From: Methylocapsa aurea
Lineage (GTDB): Bacteria > Pseudomonadota > Alphaproteobacteria > Rhizobiales > Beijerinckiaceae
Assembly (NCBI RefSeq): GCF_000746085.1
Contig: NZ_JQKO01000026.1
Location: 1 to 37,116 of the forward strand
Length of the DNA: 37,116 bases
Direction: 5' to 3'
Below the pieces are notes generated by a model that saw nothing but the letters and a program-made list of their open reading frames with translations, searched no databases and was not told where the DNA came from. This document shows, one piece after another, positions 17,123 through 26,656 of the stretch. The position numbers and the translations under genes were made by a program. Numbering within the stretch: position 1 is the first letter of the stretch; each line of letters begins with the position of its first letter.

Positions 17123-18560
17123 GGCACCGCTTGTGCTCGTCGGCAGGGATGGGAGACGGCGCGTGGTGCTCGCTGTCGATGCGGCCGCTCAAGCCGCAGG
17201 CCTAGATGTCGGCATGCCCGTGACCAAGGCGCAGGCGCTGACGCCGGGTCTCATCGTCATGGACGCCGATCCGGAGGCCGACGCCGAAGCGCTCGAGCGC
17301 CTCGCCCTTTGGGCGCTGCAGCGCTATGCGCCGATCGCCGCGGCCGACCCGCCGGATGGGGTCGTCCTCGACATCTCCGGCGCGGCGCATCTTCATGGCG
17401 GAGAAGACGCCATGGTGAAGGGGATGGTCGAGCGGATCGTCGCCGCAGGCATCGCCGCCCGCGCTGCGCTGGCCGACAGTTGGGGCGCCGCTCATGCGCT
17501 CGCGCGTTTCGCCCCGCGTCCATCCATCATCATTCCTACAGGCGAGAGCGCGAAGGCGATCCTCGGTCTGCCGATCCGCGCCTTGCGCCTGCCGAAGGAT
17601 ATGGTCGACGGACTTCGCGTCCTCGGTTTTGAGAGCATCGGCGAATTGGCGGCGACGCCCCGCGCGCCGCTCGCCCTGCGCTTTGGTCCCGAACTCGGCC
17701 GCCGCCTGGATCAGGCCTTGGGGCGGCTTTGCGAGCCGATCGATCCTGTGCGGCCGCCGGACCTTGTTGAGATTCGCCGAGCCTTTGCCGAACCGATCGG
17801 AGCGGCCGAAACAATAGCGCGCTACACCGGCAAGCTTGTCGTCCTGCTTTGCGACGCGCTCGAGGCGAAAGGCCTCGGGGCCCGACGCCTGGACCTTGTC
17901 TTTCATCGCGTCGACAATCGCATCGGGGCTATCCGCATTGGAACGGCGCTGCCCGTTCGCGACGCGAAGCGTCTCACGAGGATGCTCTGCGACAAGATCG
18001 AGACCATCGATCCCGGCTTTGGCATCGAGATCATGCGGCTGGCGGCTTCCGTCGCCGAGCCCCTGGAGGCCAAACAGACGATCTCGTCATTGACGGACGA
18101 GCCGGAGGCCGACGTCTCGGCTCTGATCGATGCGCTCGCCAACCGCGTCGGCGAAGACCGCATCTATCGTTTCGCCCCGGTCGCCAGCGATGTGCCGGAA
18201 CGGTCCGTTGCGCGGATCGCGCCGTTGGCGCCCGGCACGGGGGAGGGATGGCCGGACCATTGGCCGCGGCCTTCCCGCCTATTGGCCGTTCCGGAGCCGA
18301 TAGACGCCTTGGCGCTGCTTCCCGATCATCCGCCGGCGAGCTTCACCTGGCGCGGGGTTCGCCGCCGCGTGAAACGCGCCGATGGTCCCGAGCGCGTCTT
18401 TGGCGAATGGTGGAAACGCGACGCCGAACTGGCGGCGGTGCGCGATTATTTTCAGGTCGAGGACGAGGCGGGCGAACGGTTCTGGATCTATCGCGCCGGC
18501 GACGGCGAGGACGCCGCAACCGGTTCGCAACGCTGGTTTCTGCACGGACTATTCGGATGA
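17037..18560 (+). CDS. imuB: ImuB, non-catalytic Y-family polymerase-like mutasome hub
   Basis: Predicted 507-residue Y-family-like protein. The N-terminus ([16 protein letters not shown]) aligns with the DMDAFFASVE site of true Y polymerases but lacks the acidic residues. The second site reads [11 protein letters not shown] instead of SLDEAYLD. Loss of catalytic acids is the family hallmark: ImuB is a clamp-binding scaffold that recruits DnaE2 and ImuA. The C-terminal segment ends RWFLHGLFG, as is usual for the family. The stop overlaps the dnaE2 start as ATGA (18557-18560), so translation is coupled. Confidence 0.93.
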   Translation: MPRVVSIFLPTWPTDRIRRKLGATAPPAEAPLVLVGRDGRRRVVLAVDAAAQAAGLDVGMPVTKAQALTPGLIVMDADPEADAEALERLALWALQRYAPIAAADPPDGVVLDISGAAHLHGGEDAMVKGMVERIVAAGIAARAALADSWGAAHALARFAPRPSIIIPTGESAKAILGLPIRALRLPKDMVDGLRVLGFESIGELAATPRAPLALRFGPELGRRLDQALGRLCEPIDPVRPPDLVEIRRAFAEPIGAAETIARYTGKLVVLLCDALEAKGLGARRLDLVFHRVDNRIGAIRIGTALPVRDAKRLTRMLCDKIETIDPGFGIEIMRLAASVAEPLEAKQTISSLTDEPEADVSALIDALANRVGEDRIYRFAPVASDVPERSVARIAPLAPGTGEGWPDHWPRPSRLLAVPEPIDALALLPDHPPASFTWRGVRRRVKRADGPERVFGEWWKRDAELAAVRDYFQVEDEAGERFWIYRAGDGEDAATGSQRWFLHGLFG

Positions 18561-21500
18561 GCGCGCCGCGTTACGTCGAACTGCAATGCACATCGCATTT
18601 CAGTTTTCTGCGCGGGGCGAGCTCCTGTGACGAACTGTTCGCCCAAGCCTCATTGCTCGGCATGGAGGCGCTCGCGATCGTCGACCGCAACAGCCTGGCC
18701 GGAATCGTTCGCGCCCATGAGGCGGCGAAGGCGACCGGAGTCCGCCTGATCGTCGGCTGCCGCCTCGACCTCACCGACGGCGCGTCGGTCCTCGTCTATC
18801 CGACCGATCGGCCTGCCTATGCCCGGCTCTGCCGGCTGCTTTCGCTCGGCAAGAGGCGCGGCGGCAAGGCGCAATGCCGGCTCGACTGGTCCGATCTCGT
18901 CGCCTATGCCGAGGGCCTGATCGCGATCCTCGTCCCCGACGAGGCCGATGACGCCTGCGCGCGGCGCCTGCGCCGGCTCGCGCAAACGTTCGGCGACCGC
19001 GCATATCTGGCGCTGACGCTCCGCCGCCGGCCGAACGATGCGCTGCGGCTCCATCATCTTTCGGAGATGGCGGCGCGGGCAGGGGTCGCGCCCGTCGTCA
19101 CAAATGACGCGCTCTTCCATGTCCCGGCCCGGCGCATGCTGCAGGATGTGGTCACCTGCATCCGGCACAATTGCGCCATCGATGACGCCGGGGTCCGGCG
19201 CGAGCGTCATGCCGATCGCAATCTCAAAGCGCCGGAGGAAATGGCCCGGCTCTTCAGCCGCTATCCTGAAGCGCTGGCGCGCACGCTCGAAATTGCCGAT
19301 CGCTGCCGCTTCTCGCTTGAGGAACTCGCCTATCAATATCCGCACGAGGCCACGATCCCGGGCCTGACGCCACAGCAGGCGCTGGAGAAGCAGGTTTGGG
19401 ACGGCGCGGCCGAGCGTTATCCCGAGGGCGTCCCCGACAAGGCAGTCGCGCTCCTCAAGCATGAGCTGCGTCTGATCGAGACGCTGCATTATGCGCCGTA
19501 TTTCCTGACAGTGAATGCGATCGTCCGCTTCGCCCGCAGCCAGGACATTCTCTGCCAGGGCCGCGGCTCCGCCGCCAACAGCGCCGTCTGCTACGTGCTT
19601 GGCGTCACCTCGATCGACCCTGAGCGCAACGACCTTCTATTTGAGCGCTTCGTCTCGGAGGAGCGGCGCGAGCCGCCCGACATCGACGTGGATTTCGAGC
19701 ACGAGCGGCGCGAGATCGTCATGCAATGGGTGTTTAATCACTATGGCCGCGATCACGCCGCGCTCTGCTCCACCGTCATCCGCTATCGCGCCAAAGGCGC
19801 GCTGCGCGACGTCGGCAAGGCCCTCGGCCTGCCCGAAGACCTCATCAAAATGCTCTCCTCCCAGATCTGGGGCGGGTCGAGGGAAGGCGTCGATCCCAAG
19901 CACGTGGAGGAGCTGAACCTCAACCTCGGCGACCGGCGTCTGCGCCTTGCTCTGGACCTCGCCCGCGAGCTGATCGGCGCCCCGCGCCATCTCTCGCAAC
20001 ATCCGGGCGGCTTCGTCCTCACCCATGACCGCCTCGACGAGCTGGTTCCGATCGAGCCGGCGGCGATGAAGGACCGGCAGGTGATCGAATGGGACAAGGA
20101 CGACATTGACGCGCTGAAATTCATGAAGGTCGATTGCCTGGCGCTCGGCATGCTGTCCTGCATGAAGCGCGGCCTCGACCTCCTGGCCGACCACAAAGGC
20201 GTCGCGCTCGACCTCGCCTCGATCCCGGCCGAGGATCCCAGCACCTATGCGATGATCCGCAAGGCCGACACGATCGGGGTCTTTCAGATCGAGAGCCGCG
20301 CGCAAATGGCCATGCTGCCGCGGATCAAGCCGCGCACCTTCTATGATCTTGTCATCGAGGTGGCGATCGTCCGGCCCGGCCCCATCCAGGGCGACATGGT
20401 CCATCCCTATCTGCGCCGCCGCGAGGGCAAGGAAAACGTCGTCTATCCCAAGCCCGAGCTGGAGAAAGTGCTCGGCAAGACGCTCGGCGTTCCCTTGTTC
20501 CAGGAGCAGGCGATGAGGGTTGCGATCGAATGCGCCGGTTTCACCGCCGCCGAGGCCGATCAGCTTCGCCGGTCGATGGCGACATTCAAGCATACAGGCG
20601 GGGTCTCGAAGTTCCGCGACAAACTAATTTCCGGCATGGTCGCCAAGGGCTACGAACGCGAGTTTGCGGAAAAGACCTTCAACCAGCTGGAGGGCTTCGG
20701 CAGTTACGGCTTCCCCGAAAGCCACGCCGCCTCATTCGCGCTCATCGCCTACGCTTCGTCATGGCTCAAATGCCATCACCCGGATGTTTTCTGCGCGGCG
20801 CTCTTGAACGCGCAGCCCATGGGTTTTTACGCGCCCGCGCAGATCGTCAGGGACGTCCGCGACCACGGCGTCGAGGTTCGCCCCATCTGCGTCAGCGCCT
20901 CCCGTTGGGACTGCACGCTGGAGCCGGCCGGCCCCGAGGACCGCTTCGCCGTGCGGCTCGGCCTGCGCATGGTTCGGAGTCTGTCCAATACCAGCGCCGC
21001 CGCCATCATCGGCGCGCGCGCCGACCGCCCCTACGCATCCGTCGATGATCTTTGGCGTCGCGCCGGCGTTCCAGCCGCCTCCCTCGTGCAAATCGCAAAG
21101 GCCGACGCCTTCCAACCGTCGTTGAAACTCGCCCGGCGCGAGGCCCTTTGGGCGATCAAGGCGCTACGCGATGAACCGCTTCCGCTCTTCGCCGCCGCCT
21201 CGGCCCGCGAGGCCCGGACAGTGGCTGAAATCCACGAGCCTGCGGTTGCGCTCCGCCCGATGACGGACGGCGGCGAGGTCGTCGAGGACTACGGCCATGT
21301 CGGGCTGACGCTCCGCGCCCACCCTGTCTCATTCCTCCGCGAAGACCTGCGTGGCAAAGGCGTCGCAACCTGCGCCGAAGCGATGCAGGCGCGCGACGGG
21401 CGCTGGGTTCGCGCCGCCGGACTTGTCCTCGTTCGGCAAATGCCAGGCTCCGCCAAGGGCGTCATGTTCATCACCATCGAGGACGAGACCGGCGTCGCCA

Positions 21501-21814
21501 ATCTCGTCATCTGGCCAAAGCCCTTCGAAAAGCAGCGCCGCATCATCCTCTCCGCCGGCATGCTCGCCGTCGACGGCCGGATTCAGCGGGAAGGGGATGT
21601 CGTGCACCTCGTCGCCCGGCAACTTGCCGACCTCTCGGGGCTCCTCGCGAGCGTTGGCAATCGCGACTTGGCCGTTCCGCCGCCGGATGGGCGCGGAGAC
21701 GAGCTCCATCACGCAAGTCCCGGCCTCAATCCGCCGCCCGGCGGACCTAAAACCCACGGCGCCCCACCTCTCTGCCCCGATGCGATCAAGGTGAAGGCGC
21801 GGGATTTCCGGTAG
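18557..21814 (+). CDS. dnaE2: Error-prone DNA polymerase III alpha subunit DnaE2
   Basis: Predicted 1085-residue C-family polymerase, the usual DnaE2 length. The N-terminal PHP domain starts [17 protein letters not shown] and has lost metal-binding histidines, typical of DnaE2. Catalytic aspartates sit in PPDIDVDF (about 375 and 377) and [11 protein letters not shown] (about 525). A C-terminal OB-fold reads [22 protein letters not shown] 18557 overlaps the imuB stop by ATGA. The frame is open further upstream to 17849, but that stretch is imuB in another frame. It synthesises across lesions in the SOS mutasome. Between its stop and the convergent gene at 21839 is a GC-rich inverted repeat without a U-tract, not a convincing terminator. 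Confidence 0.95.
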   Translation: MSAPRYVELQCTSHFSFLRGASSCDELFAQASLLGMEALAIVDRNSLAGIVRAHEAAKATGVRLIVGCRLDLTDGASVLVYPTDRPAYARLCRLLSLGKRRGGKAQCRLDWSDLVAYAEGLIAILVPDEADDACARRLRRLAQTFGDRAYLALTLRRRPNDALRLHHLSEMAARAGVAPVVTNDALFHVPARRMLQDVVTCIRHNCAIDDAGVRRERHADRNLKAPEEMARLFSRYPEALARTLEIADRCRFSLEELAYQYPHEATIPGLTPQQALEKQVWDGAAERYPEGVPDKAVALLKHELRLIETLHYAPYFLTVNAIVRFARSQDILCQGRGSAANSAVCYVLGVTSIDPERNDLLFERFVSEERREPPDIDVDFEHERREIVMQWVFNHYGRDHAALCSTVIRYRAKGALRDVGKALGLPEDLIKMLSSQIWGGSREGVDPKHVEELNLNLGDRRLRLALDLARELIGAPRHLSQHPGGFVLTHDRLDELVPIEPAAMKDRQVIEWDKDDIDALKFMKVDCLALGMLSCMKRGLDLLADHKGVALDLASIPAEDPSTYAMIRKADTIGVFQIESRAQMAMLPRIKPRTFYDLVIEVAIVRPGPIQGDMVHPYLRRREGKENVVYPKPELEKVLGKTLGVPLFQEQAMRVAIECAGFTAAEADQLRRSMATFKHTGGVSKFRDKLISGMVAKGYEREFAEKTFNQLEGFGSYGFPESHAASFALIAYASSWLKCHHPDVFCAALLNAQPMGFYAPAQIVRDVRDHGVEVRPICVSASRWDCTLEPAGPEDRFAVRLGLRMVRSLSNTSAAAIIGARADRPYASVDDLWRRAGVPAASLVQIAKADAFQPSLKLARREALWAIKALRDEPLPLFAAASAREARTVAEIHEPAVALRPMTDGGEVVEDYGHVGLTLRAHPVSFLREDLRGKGVATCAEAMQARDGRWVRAAGLVLVRQMPGSAKGVMFITIEDETGVANLVIWPKPFEKQRRIILSAGMLAVDGRIQREGDVVHLVARQLADLSGLLASVGNRDLAVPPPDGRGDELHHASPGLNPPPGGPKTHGAPPLCPDAIKVKARDFR

Positions 21815-21838
21815 GGCCGGCGGCTCTGTTGGCAGCCT

Positions 21839-22306
21839 TTAAGCCGCCGCCTGCGTCTCGTTCGCGCTGACGGCGGACGCTGATGCTGCTTTACGACCGC
21901 GCGCCTTTGGCGCGGCCCACTTGCCGTCGATGTTTTTGGCGAGGCCGCGCTTTTTTAACGCTTGAAGCGAAAAGGACACGGTCCGATTATTGATGTCCCG
22001 GCCTGTGGCCTTGACCTGCTCGGCGATCTCGGCGGCCGAAAGGGGACCATGCTCGGCGAGGACCGCGGAGATCGCGGCGCCGATGGTCTGGCGCGGCTCG
22101 CCCGCTTCCAGCTTACCCTTGAGCTTCGGTTGACGAACCGGCTTTGGCCCTGGCTTCTGTTTCGCCTTTGGCTCCGACGCCGCTTTTGTCGGTCGCGCCG
22201 AAGTCTTTTCCAGAGCCTGGAGCTCCCGCTCGGCGATGCGTAGGTCGCCGATCTTCGCCTCCAGATCAGCAATCTTCGCGTGGATGCGTTCGAGTGCAGT
22301 GTCCAT
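21839..22306 (-). CDS. Coiled-coil plus winged-helix putative DNA-binding protein
   Basis: Predicted 155-residue protein, not assigned to a named family. Residues 1-34 form a heptad-rich coiled coil (ERIHAKIADLEAKIGDL). Residues 35-72 are a Lys/Pro/Ala-rich linker (AT-hook- or H-NS-like in composition, contains KPGPKP). Residues 75-132 resemble a winged helix (LSAAEIAEQVKATGRDINNRTVSFSL, ending GKWAAP). The tail is Lys/Ala rich. AGGAG lies 10 nt before the ATG. A paralogue with the same layout lies at 30648-31124 but is interrupted. Both share an upstream element about 130 bp before the start. A nucleoid-associated or regulatory role is inferred from architecture only. Confidence 0.7.
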   Translation of the reverse strand: MDTALERIHAKIADLEAKIGDLRIAERELQALEKTSARPTKAASEPKAKQKPGPKPVRQPKLKGKLEAGEPRQTIGAAISAVLAEHGPLSAAEIAEQVKATGRDINNRTVSFSLQALKKRGLAKNIDGKWAAPKARGRKAASASAVSANETQAAA

Positions 22307-23053
22307 GATGAATTTGCTCCTGTTGATCGGGGGGCGGGGATTGTTGCTGTCGAATCAAACCGAGTCGGCCGATCCTGCAAACTATGAAATGGCGAGCGCG
22401 TACTCTGAATTCAATTATTCAGATCGCTCCCTTTGTAGGAAACCTTTTCCAAGGGGCGCTGTGAGTCGCATTGATTCGTCTTCGAATATATCGTGACCGA
22501 AAAGTCAACAGCTGATTTCCAACAACGCCGTTTGAGATTTGAAGTTCCAGCTTTCCAATCGCGCAGTTCCTTGACGCTACGCCAACTGAGAATCCGTCAG
22601 GAGACCATCGGATAGGTAAGTATCCAAAGCGCTGGCTATCGGCGTCCGTAATGAGACTTTCTGCCGGCTTAAGGATCCGCTTAACTAATCCTGGCTGGTC
22701 AGGCTGAGGCAACTCCCCGAGGATTTTACGCACGCGATATCCAATCTGCGCATGCCAAACGCCTCAACCGGAGATATGGCGCCGGCTTCCCAACCTCCGC
22801 CTCCCAACGAGCATTCGCCGTCGCCGCATCGCGCGGCAGGCTTATTTGGTTGCCGCCAAATCCACGCAAACGATCGTAAGAATTTCCCAGCCTATCGTGA
22901 GACCGCGGTCCATCCCGAGCGCCGAACAACTCCTCGGCCATGACCAAACGAAAGCGCATCGGCCGCCGCTGATGGCTTGGGCGTGATTGCAAGTGGATCG
23001 GAAGAGTCGTTTGATATCATTTATTCTTCCACTTTGAGCAAAGGCCGTGAGCC
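22307..23053. other. 747-bp gap between the winged-helix gene and recD2
   Basis: The gap holds the conserved element at 22435-22462. Two minus-strand reading frames of 104 and 88 codons (22419-22733 and 22726-22992) are open, but neither looks like a known protein nor has a good ribosome binding site; I treat them as unproven. They could be decayed fragments of one former gene, because they abut in different frames. No LexA box was seen here. Confidence 0.4.
22435..22462 (-). promoter_or_regulatory. Conserved upstream element shared with the paralogous locus (copy 1)
   Basis: A 28-bp block beginning GTAGGAAAC and ending GGCGCTGT on the plus strand. About 22 of 28 positions match the block at 31260-31287. 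It lies 129 bp upstream of the winged-helix gene start at 22306, nearly the same distance as copy 2 from its gene (136 bp). A shared promoter or operator, possibly autoregulatory, is a reasonable inference; simple remnant homology after duplication is the alternative. Confidence 0.45.
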
Positions 23054-25246
23054 TTGAAACCCGCCGTCTCCGCCGCCTCTTCCCGTGAAACGCTCGTCGG
23101 CTCCGTCGAGCGAGTGACTTTTCACAATGAGGAGAATGGCTTCGCGGTCCTGAGGGTGAAGGCGCGCGGGCGGCGCGACCTCGTCGCGGTGGTCGGCCAT
23201 GCCGCTTCGATTTCCGCCGGCGAATTCATCCACGCCGTCGGCGTCTGGCTCACCGACCGAACGCATGGCCTTCAGTTCAAGGCCGATCTGCTCAAGACGA
23301 CGCCGCCGACGACGGCCGAAGGCATCGAGAAATATCTCGGCTCCGGCATGGTGCGCGGCATCGGTCCCAAGCTCGCCAATCGGATCGTCGCCGCCTTCGG
23401 CGAAGCGACCTTCGAAATCATCGAGGCCAATCCAGAGAAGCTAAGGGAAGTGTCTGGGATCGGCGAATTCCGCGCTGGGAAGATCGCCGCGGGCTGGGCC
23501 GAACAGAAAGCGGTGCGGGACATCATGGTCTTCCTGCATTCGCATGGCGTCGGCACGTCGCGGGCGGTGCGCATCTTCAAGACCTATGGCCATGACGCCA
23601 TTCAGGTGATGACCGAGGATCCCTATCGGCTCGCCCGCGACATTAAAGGCATCGGCTTTCGGACCGCCGACGCGATCGCCATGAAGATGGGCATGACCCG
23701 CGAGGCGCCGCAGCGGGTTCGAGCCGGGATCTCCTTCGCCCTGCAGGAGGCGACCGACGAAGGCCACTGCGGGCTTCCGGTTGAGACACTCGTCGAGCTC
23801 GCGACCAAGCTCCTCGAAGTCGACAAGACCATCGTCAAATCGGCGCTGGAGCATGAGCTCGCTCATGACGAGGTCGTCGCCGACGCGATCGGCGGAGAGC
23901 CCTGCATTTTCCTGCGCGGCCTCTATCTCGCCGAACGCGGCGTCGCGGACCGGCTTCTCGTCTTGGCGAAGGGCGCCCCGCCTTGGCCCGCGATCGACGC
24001 CGAAAAGGCGATCCCATGGGTCGAGAAGAAGACCGGCAAGACGCTCGCCGCGTCGCAACGCGCAGCCATTGGGATGGCGCTGCAGGCGAAGGTGGCGGTG
24101 GTCACCGGAGGGCCCGGCGTCGGCAAGACGACGCTGCTCGACGCCATCCTGCGCATCCTCGCCGCCAAAGGCGTGAAAATCCTCCTCGGCGCGCCGACCG
24201 GGCGCGCCGCCAAACGGATGACGGAGCAGACCGGCCTCGAGGCGAAAACCATCCATCGCCTGCTCGAGATCGATCCCATGCACGGCGGGTTCAAGCGCAA
24301 TGCCGAGAATCCGCTCGACTGCGACCTGCTCGTGATCGACGAGACGAGCATGGTGGATATTTCATTGATGTTCGCCGTCATGAAGGCGGTCCCATCGAGG
24401 GCGGCCCTGCTGCTCGTCGGCGACGTCGACCAGCTCCCCTCGGTCGGGCCCGGCCAGGTCCTCTCCGATGTTATCAATTCCGGCGCGATCCCGGTCGCCC
24501 GCTTGACCGAAGTGTTCCGCCAGGCCGCCGAGAGCCGCATCATTGTCAACGCCCACCGGATCAATCGCGGCGAGATGCCGGAATGGCCGAAGCGCGGCGA
24601 AGAGTCGGACTTCTGGTTCGTCGAGGCCAAGGGTCCGGAGGACGGAGCGGCCAAGGTCGTCGAACTCGTCCGCGAACGCATTCCGCGGCGGTATCACCTC
24701 GACCCGATCCAAGACATCCAGGTTCTGTGTCCCATGCAACGCGGCGCACTCGGCGCGCGTTCGCTCAACGCCGATCTTCAAAAGGCGCTCAACCCCAACC
24801 CCTCCGTCCGCATTGAAAAATTCGGCTCGGTCTTCGCGCCCGGCGACAAGATCATGCAGACCGAGAACGATTACGACCGCGACGTCTTCAACGGCGACCT
24901 TGGGACGGTGCTGCGCATCGATGAGGCTGAAGGCCTTCTGGTCGCCGGCTTCGACGGGCGCGAGGTCGAATATCCGCTCAGTGAGCTCGACGCGCTGCTT
25001 CCCGCCTATGCGATGACGATCCACAAATCGCAAGGTTCCGAATATCCAGCCGTCGTCATCACCCTTGCAACGCAGCATTACACGATGCTGGCGCGAAACC
25101 TCGTCTATACCGCCGTTACGCGCGGCAAGCGCCTCGTGGTCATTGTCGGCCAGCGCCGGGCGATGGCGATCGCGGTGAAGAGCGGGGCAGGACGGCGACG
25201 CTGGACGAAACTGGAAGAGTGGATGAGGCCAGCGCGAAAGACCTGA
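23054..25246 (+). CDS. recD2: RecD2-type 5'-3' DNA helicase
   Basis: Predicted 730-residue SF1B helicase. The N-terminus has an OB-like start (LVGSVERVTFHNEENGFAVL) and helix-hairpin-helix repeats (GSGMVRGIGPKLANRIV, VSGIGEFRAGKI) typical of RecD2, which lacks RecBC partners. Walker A GGPGVGKTT is near residue 352, DETSMVD near 428, GDVDQLPSVGPG near 456 and the VFRQ motif near 482. The UvrD-like C-terminal motifs AMTIHKSQGSEYP and YTAVTRGKRLV follow. The start is TTG at 23054: no in-frame ATG precedes the conserved region, and AAAGG lies about 9 nt upstream. It stands alone between non-coding gaps. The 253 bp after it (25247-25499) show no gene. Confidence 0.92.
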   Translation: MKPAVSAASSRETLVGSVERVTFHNEENGFAVLRVKARGRRDLVAVVGHAASISAGEFIHAVGVWLTDRTHGLQFKADLLKTTPPTTAEGIEKYLGSGMVRGIGPKLANRIVAAFGEATFEIIEANPEKLREVSGIGEFRAGKIAAGWAEQKAVRDIMVFLHSHGVGTSRAVRIFKTYGHDAIQVMTEDPYRLARDIKGIGFRTADAIAMKMGMTREAPQRVRAGISFALQEATDEGHCGLPVETLVELATKLLEVDKTIVKSALEHELAHDEVVADAIGGEPCIFLRGLYLAERGVADRLLVLAKGAPPWPAIDAEKAIPWVEKKTGKTLAASQRAAIGMALQAKVAVVTGGPGVGKTTLLDAILRILAAKGVKILLGAPTGRAAKRMTEQTGLEAKTIHRLLEIDPMHGGFKRNAENPLDCDLLVIDETSMVDISLMFAVMKAVPSRAALLLVGDVDQLPSVGPGQVLSDVINSGAIPVARLTEVFRQAAESRIIVNAHRINRGEMPEWPKRGEESDFWFVEAKGPEDGAAKVVELVRERIPRRYHLDPIQDIQVLCPMQRGALGARSLNADLQKALNPNPSVRIEKFGSVFAPGDKIMQTENDYDRDVFNGDLGTVLRIDEAEGLLVAGFDGREVEYPLSELDALLPAYAMTIHKSQGSEYPAVVITLATQHYTMLARNLVYTAVTRGKRLVVIVGQRRAMAIAVKSGAGRRRWTKLEEWMRPARKT

Positions 25247-25499
25247 GGGACTATTTCGCGGATAATGCTCCAACGCAGCGACAGCTGTGATCGACGGCGG
25301 CGGTCACCCGGATCGCGGCTCCCGGAAAATGGCGCGGGTCTGGTCGTTGGCTGCAAGCGGCGACGCCTCAGTTGGATTATGAGACCTGCATAGCAATCGA
25401 GAGCCGCCAACCGCCAACGCGACTCTGCTCTTTGCTCACTCGCGCTTTGAGCATATCGGCCGGCGCGGACTTAAGGCGTGATCAAGCGCGCTTAGACGA

Positions 25500-25931
25500 T
25501 TACCCGAATTTGTAAGGCCCGAGGAACAGATCGCCGAGCGCTTTGCGCATGCGCAGCGTGAGCCAGCGCTGGCGGCGATGCTCGTCCCGATCATGCCGCA
25601 GGTGGCAGCGCTGGCAAAGAGCCTTCAGATTGCGCGGACGGTTGTTTGCTGGATCATGGTCGAGATGCGCCGTCGCCAAATAAACGCGTGTGGAGCGGAT
25701 CTCAGCCAACGAGATTATCTCGGGCCCATGCCGCAAAAGTCGGCCTTGGCCGTCGCGCCACGCCGAGCGCCCTGCGTCCCACCAACGCCCGTCACTGAGG
25801 CAGATGACGATCCGACCATGCGGCCGCGCGCAATGTTCGCAGCAGCCTTTTGCCCGCTCGAAGCGGATCACGGCCGAAAGCTCCCGCCAATCGATCGGAT
25901 AGAACCAGCGAAATTGCGGCCGAATAGGCAT
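25500..25931 (-). CDS. HNH endonuclease-fold protein
   Basis: Predicted 143-residue protein. It has a zinc-binding HNH layout: a CxxC knuckle (CCEHC) near residues 30-34, a histidine-rich core ATAHLDHDPANNRPRNLKAL and a second knuckle CQRCHLRHD. The N-terminus (MPIRPQFRWFYPIDW) is Trp-rich, and this type is common in alphaproteobacteria, often of phage or mobile origin. ATG 25931 begins the conserved part; ATG 25967 adds 12 non-conserved-looking residues. No strong ribosome binding site is visible. Nuclease activity is likely from the motif; the substrate is unknown. It is divergent from the SOS-box-linked genes at 26392. Confidence 0.75.
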   Translation of the reverse strand: MPIRPQFRWFYPIDWRELSAVIRFERAKGCCEHCARPHGRIVICLSDGRWWDAGRSAWRDGQGRLLRHGPEIISLAEIRSTRVYLATAHLDHDPANNRPRNLKALCQRCHLRHDRDEHRRQRWLTLRMRKALGDLFLGPYKFG

Positions 25932-26391
25932 GTTGAATCGATAGACGAGAACCGATGCTCTCGGCAAGACCCGGAAGCGCTTGACGGGTCCGGCAGCGCC
26001 ATGACCTTAAATGCGCCAAAACCCGGCCGCTCTGCGGCGAAGGCGTTGGAGACACGACCATTGACGTCCAGGGGCGAAGTGTCGAAGGCATTTGCATCGG
26101 CGCGCCTCAGACCGGACTCCACAGCGGGAGCGGCTCGGTGCGAACGGGGGAATGCCCGGGACATCGCGGCGAGCGGCCTGTTTGCAGGGGCGCACGGCGG
26201 GGCCTATTCACAGTCGGGCCTATCGGAGCTGACGATTGCAACCGAGCGCACTGCTCTTGCGCCCGCCACCAACCAGTGGTAGAACGAACCGCGAACATAA
26301 GGGCCGGTGCGCAGCGTCAAGGCGATCGAATTGATCGTCCAGGCGGCCGTTTGAGATCGCGAAAAATGCGGGGGCAAAGAGGGGATATTCC
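25932..26391. other. 460-bp divergent intergenic region
   Basis: Between the HNH gene (minus) and the small gene at 26392 (plus). Several long reading frames cross it on both strands, but they are high-GC artefacts with arginine-rich, non-conserved translations. The only recognisable element is the LexA box at 26282-26296. Confidence 0.5.
26282..26296 (+). promoter_or_regulatory. LexA (SOS) box upstream of the PLD nuclease operon
   Basis: GAACGAACCGCGAAC is a perfect GAAC-N7-GAAC. It lies 95 bp upstream of the small gene at 26392 and is followed by ATAA, as in the imuA box. TTGCGC at 26257-26262 with a 17-nt spacer to TAGAAC (26280-26285) could form a promoter whose -10 overlaps the operator. 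On the other strand a TTGACG at 26320-26315 points to the HNH gene. The centre is less AT-rich than in the other two boxes, so I am less sure of this one. Confidence 0.6.
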
Positions 26392-26655
26392 ATGGCGAGG
26401 ACAATCAAAAGCGTGTGGCGTCAGCCCGCGCGAACGGACTATCGGATCGAGTTCATCCGTCACATGGACGGATTTACGGAGCCTGAAGTCTTGCACGTTG
26501 TCGCCGGCGCGTTTGAAAGCCTCGACGACGCCGTTGCCGAGGGAAATCAGCTCTGGCCGTCCATTCACGACGCGCGCGGGGCGGAAGGCTTTCGAGTATC
26601 GCCAAACGGCGGAAAGCCAATCGCGCATCGATTCCGCGGCGATTCACGCCTTTAG
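26392..26655 (+). CDS. Small hypothetical protein upstream of PLD nuclease
   Basis: Predicted 87-residue protein, not recognised. It has a compact alpha/beta pattern without signal peptide or membrane segment (RIEFIRHMDGFTEPEVLHVV, then FESLDDAVAEGNQLWPSI). The stop is followed after one base by the ATG of the nuclease gene, so the two are very likely co-transcribed. The LexA box at 26282-26296 is upstream. It could be an accessory or unrelated cytoplasmic protein; since the downstream product is exported, a direct immunity role is speculative. Confidence 0.55.
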   Translation: MARTIKSVWRQPARTDYRIEFIRHMDGFTEPEVLHVVAGAFESLDDAVAEGNQLWPSIHDARGAEGFRVSPNGGKPIAHRFRGDSRL

Positions 26656-26656
26656 C

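Noticed and set aside
17849-18556. Upstream extension of the dnaE2 frame by 236 codons
   Set aside because: The stretch is imuB in another frame and is arginine-rich; DnaE2 begins at ATG 18557 with the standard PHP-domain start and ATGA coupling.
22419-22992. Two minus-strand frames in the gap before recD2
   Set aside because: No recognisable family, no ribosome binding site and different frames; could be decay products but not supportable as genes.
25578-26282. Plus-strand frame opposite the HNH gene
   Set aside because: Shadow of the HNH protein gene, whose zinc knuckles and HNH core are on the minus strand.
26138-26656. In-frame upstream extension of the PLD nuclease to 362 residues
   Set aside because: It would remove the clear signal peptide at 26657 and overlap the small gene at 26392; the extension is not protein-like.
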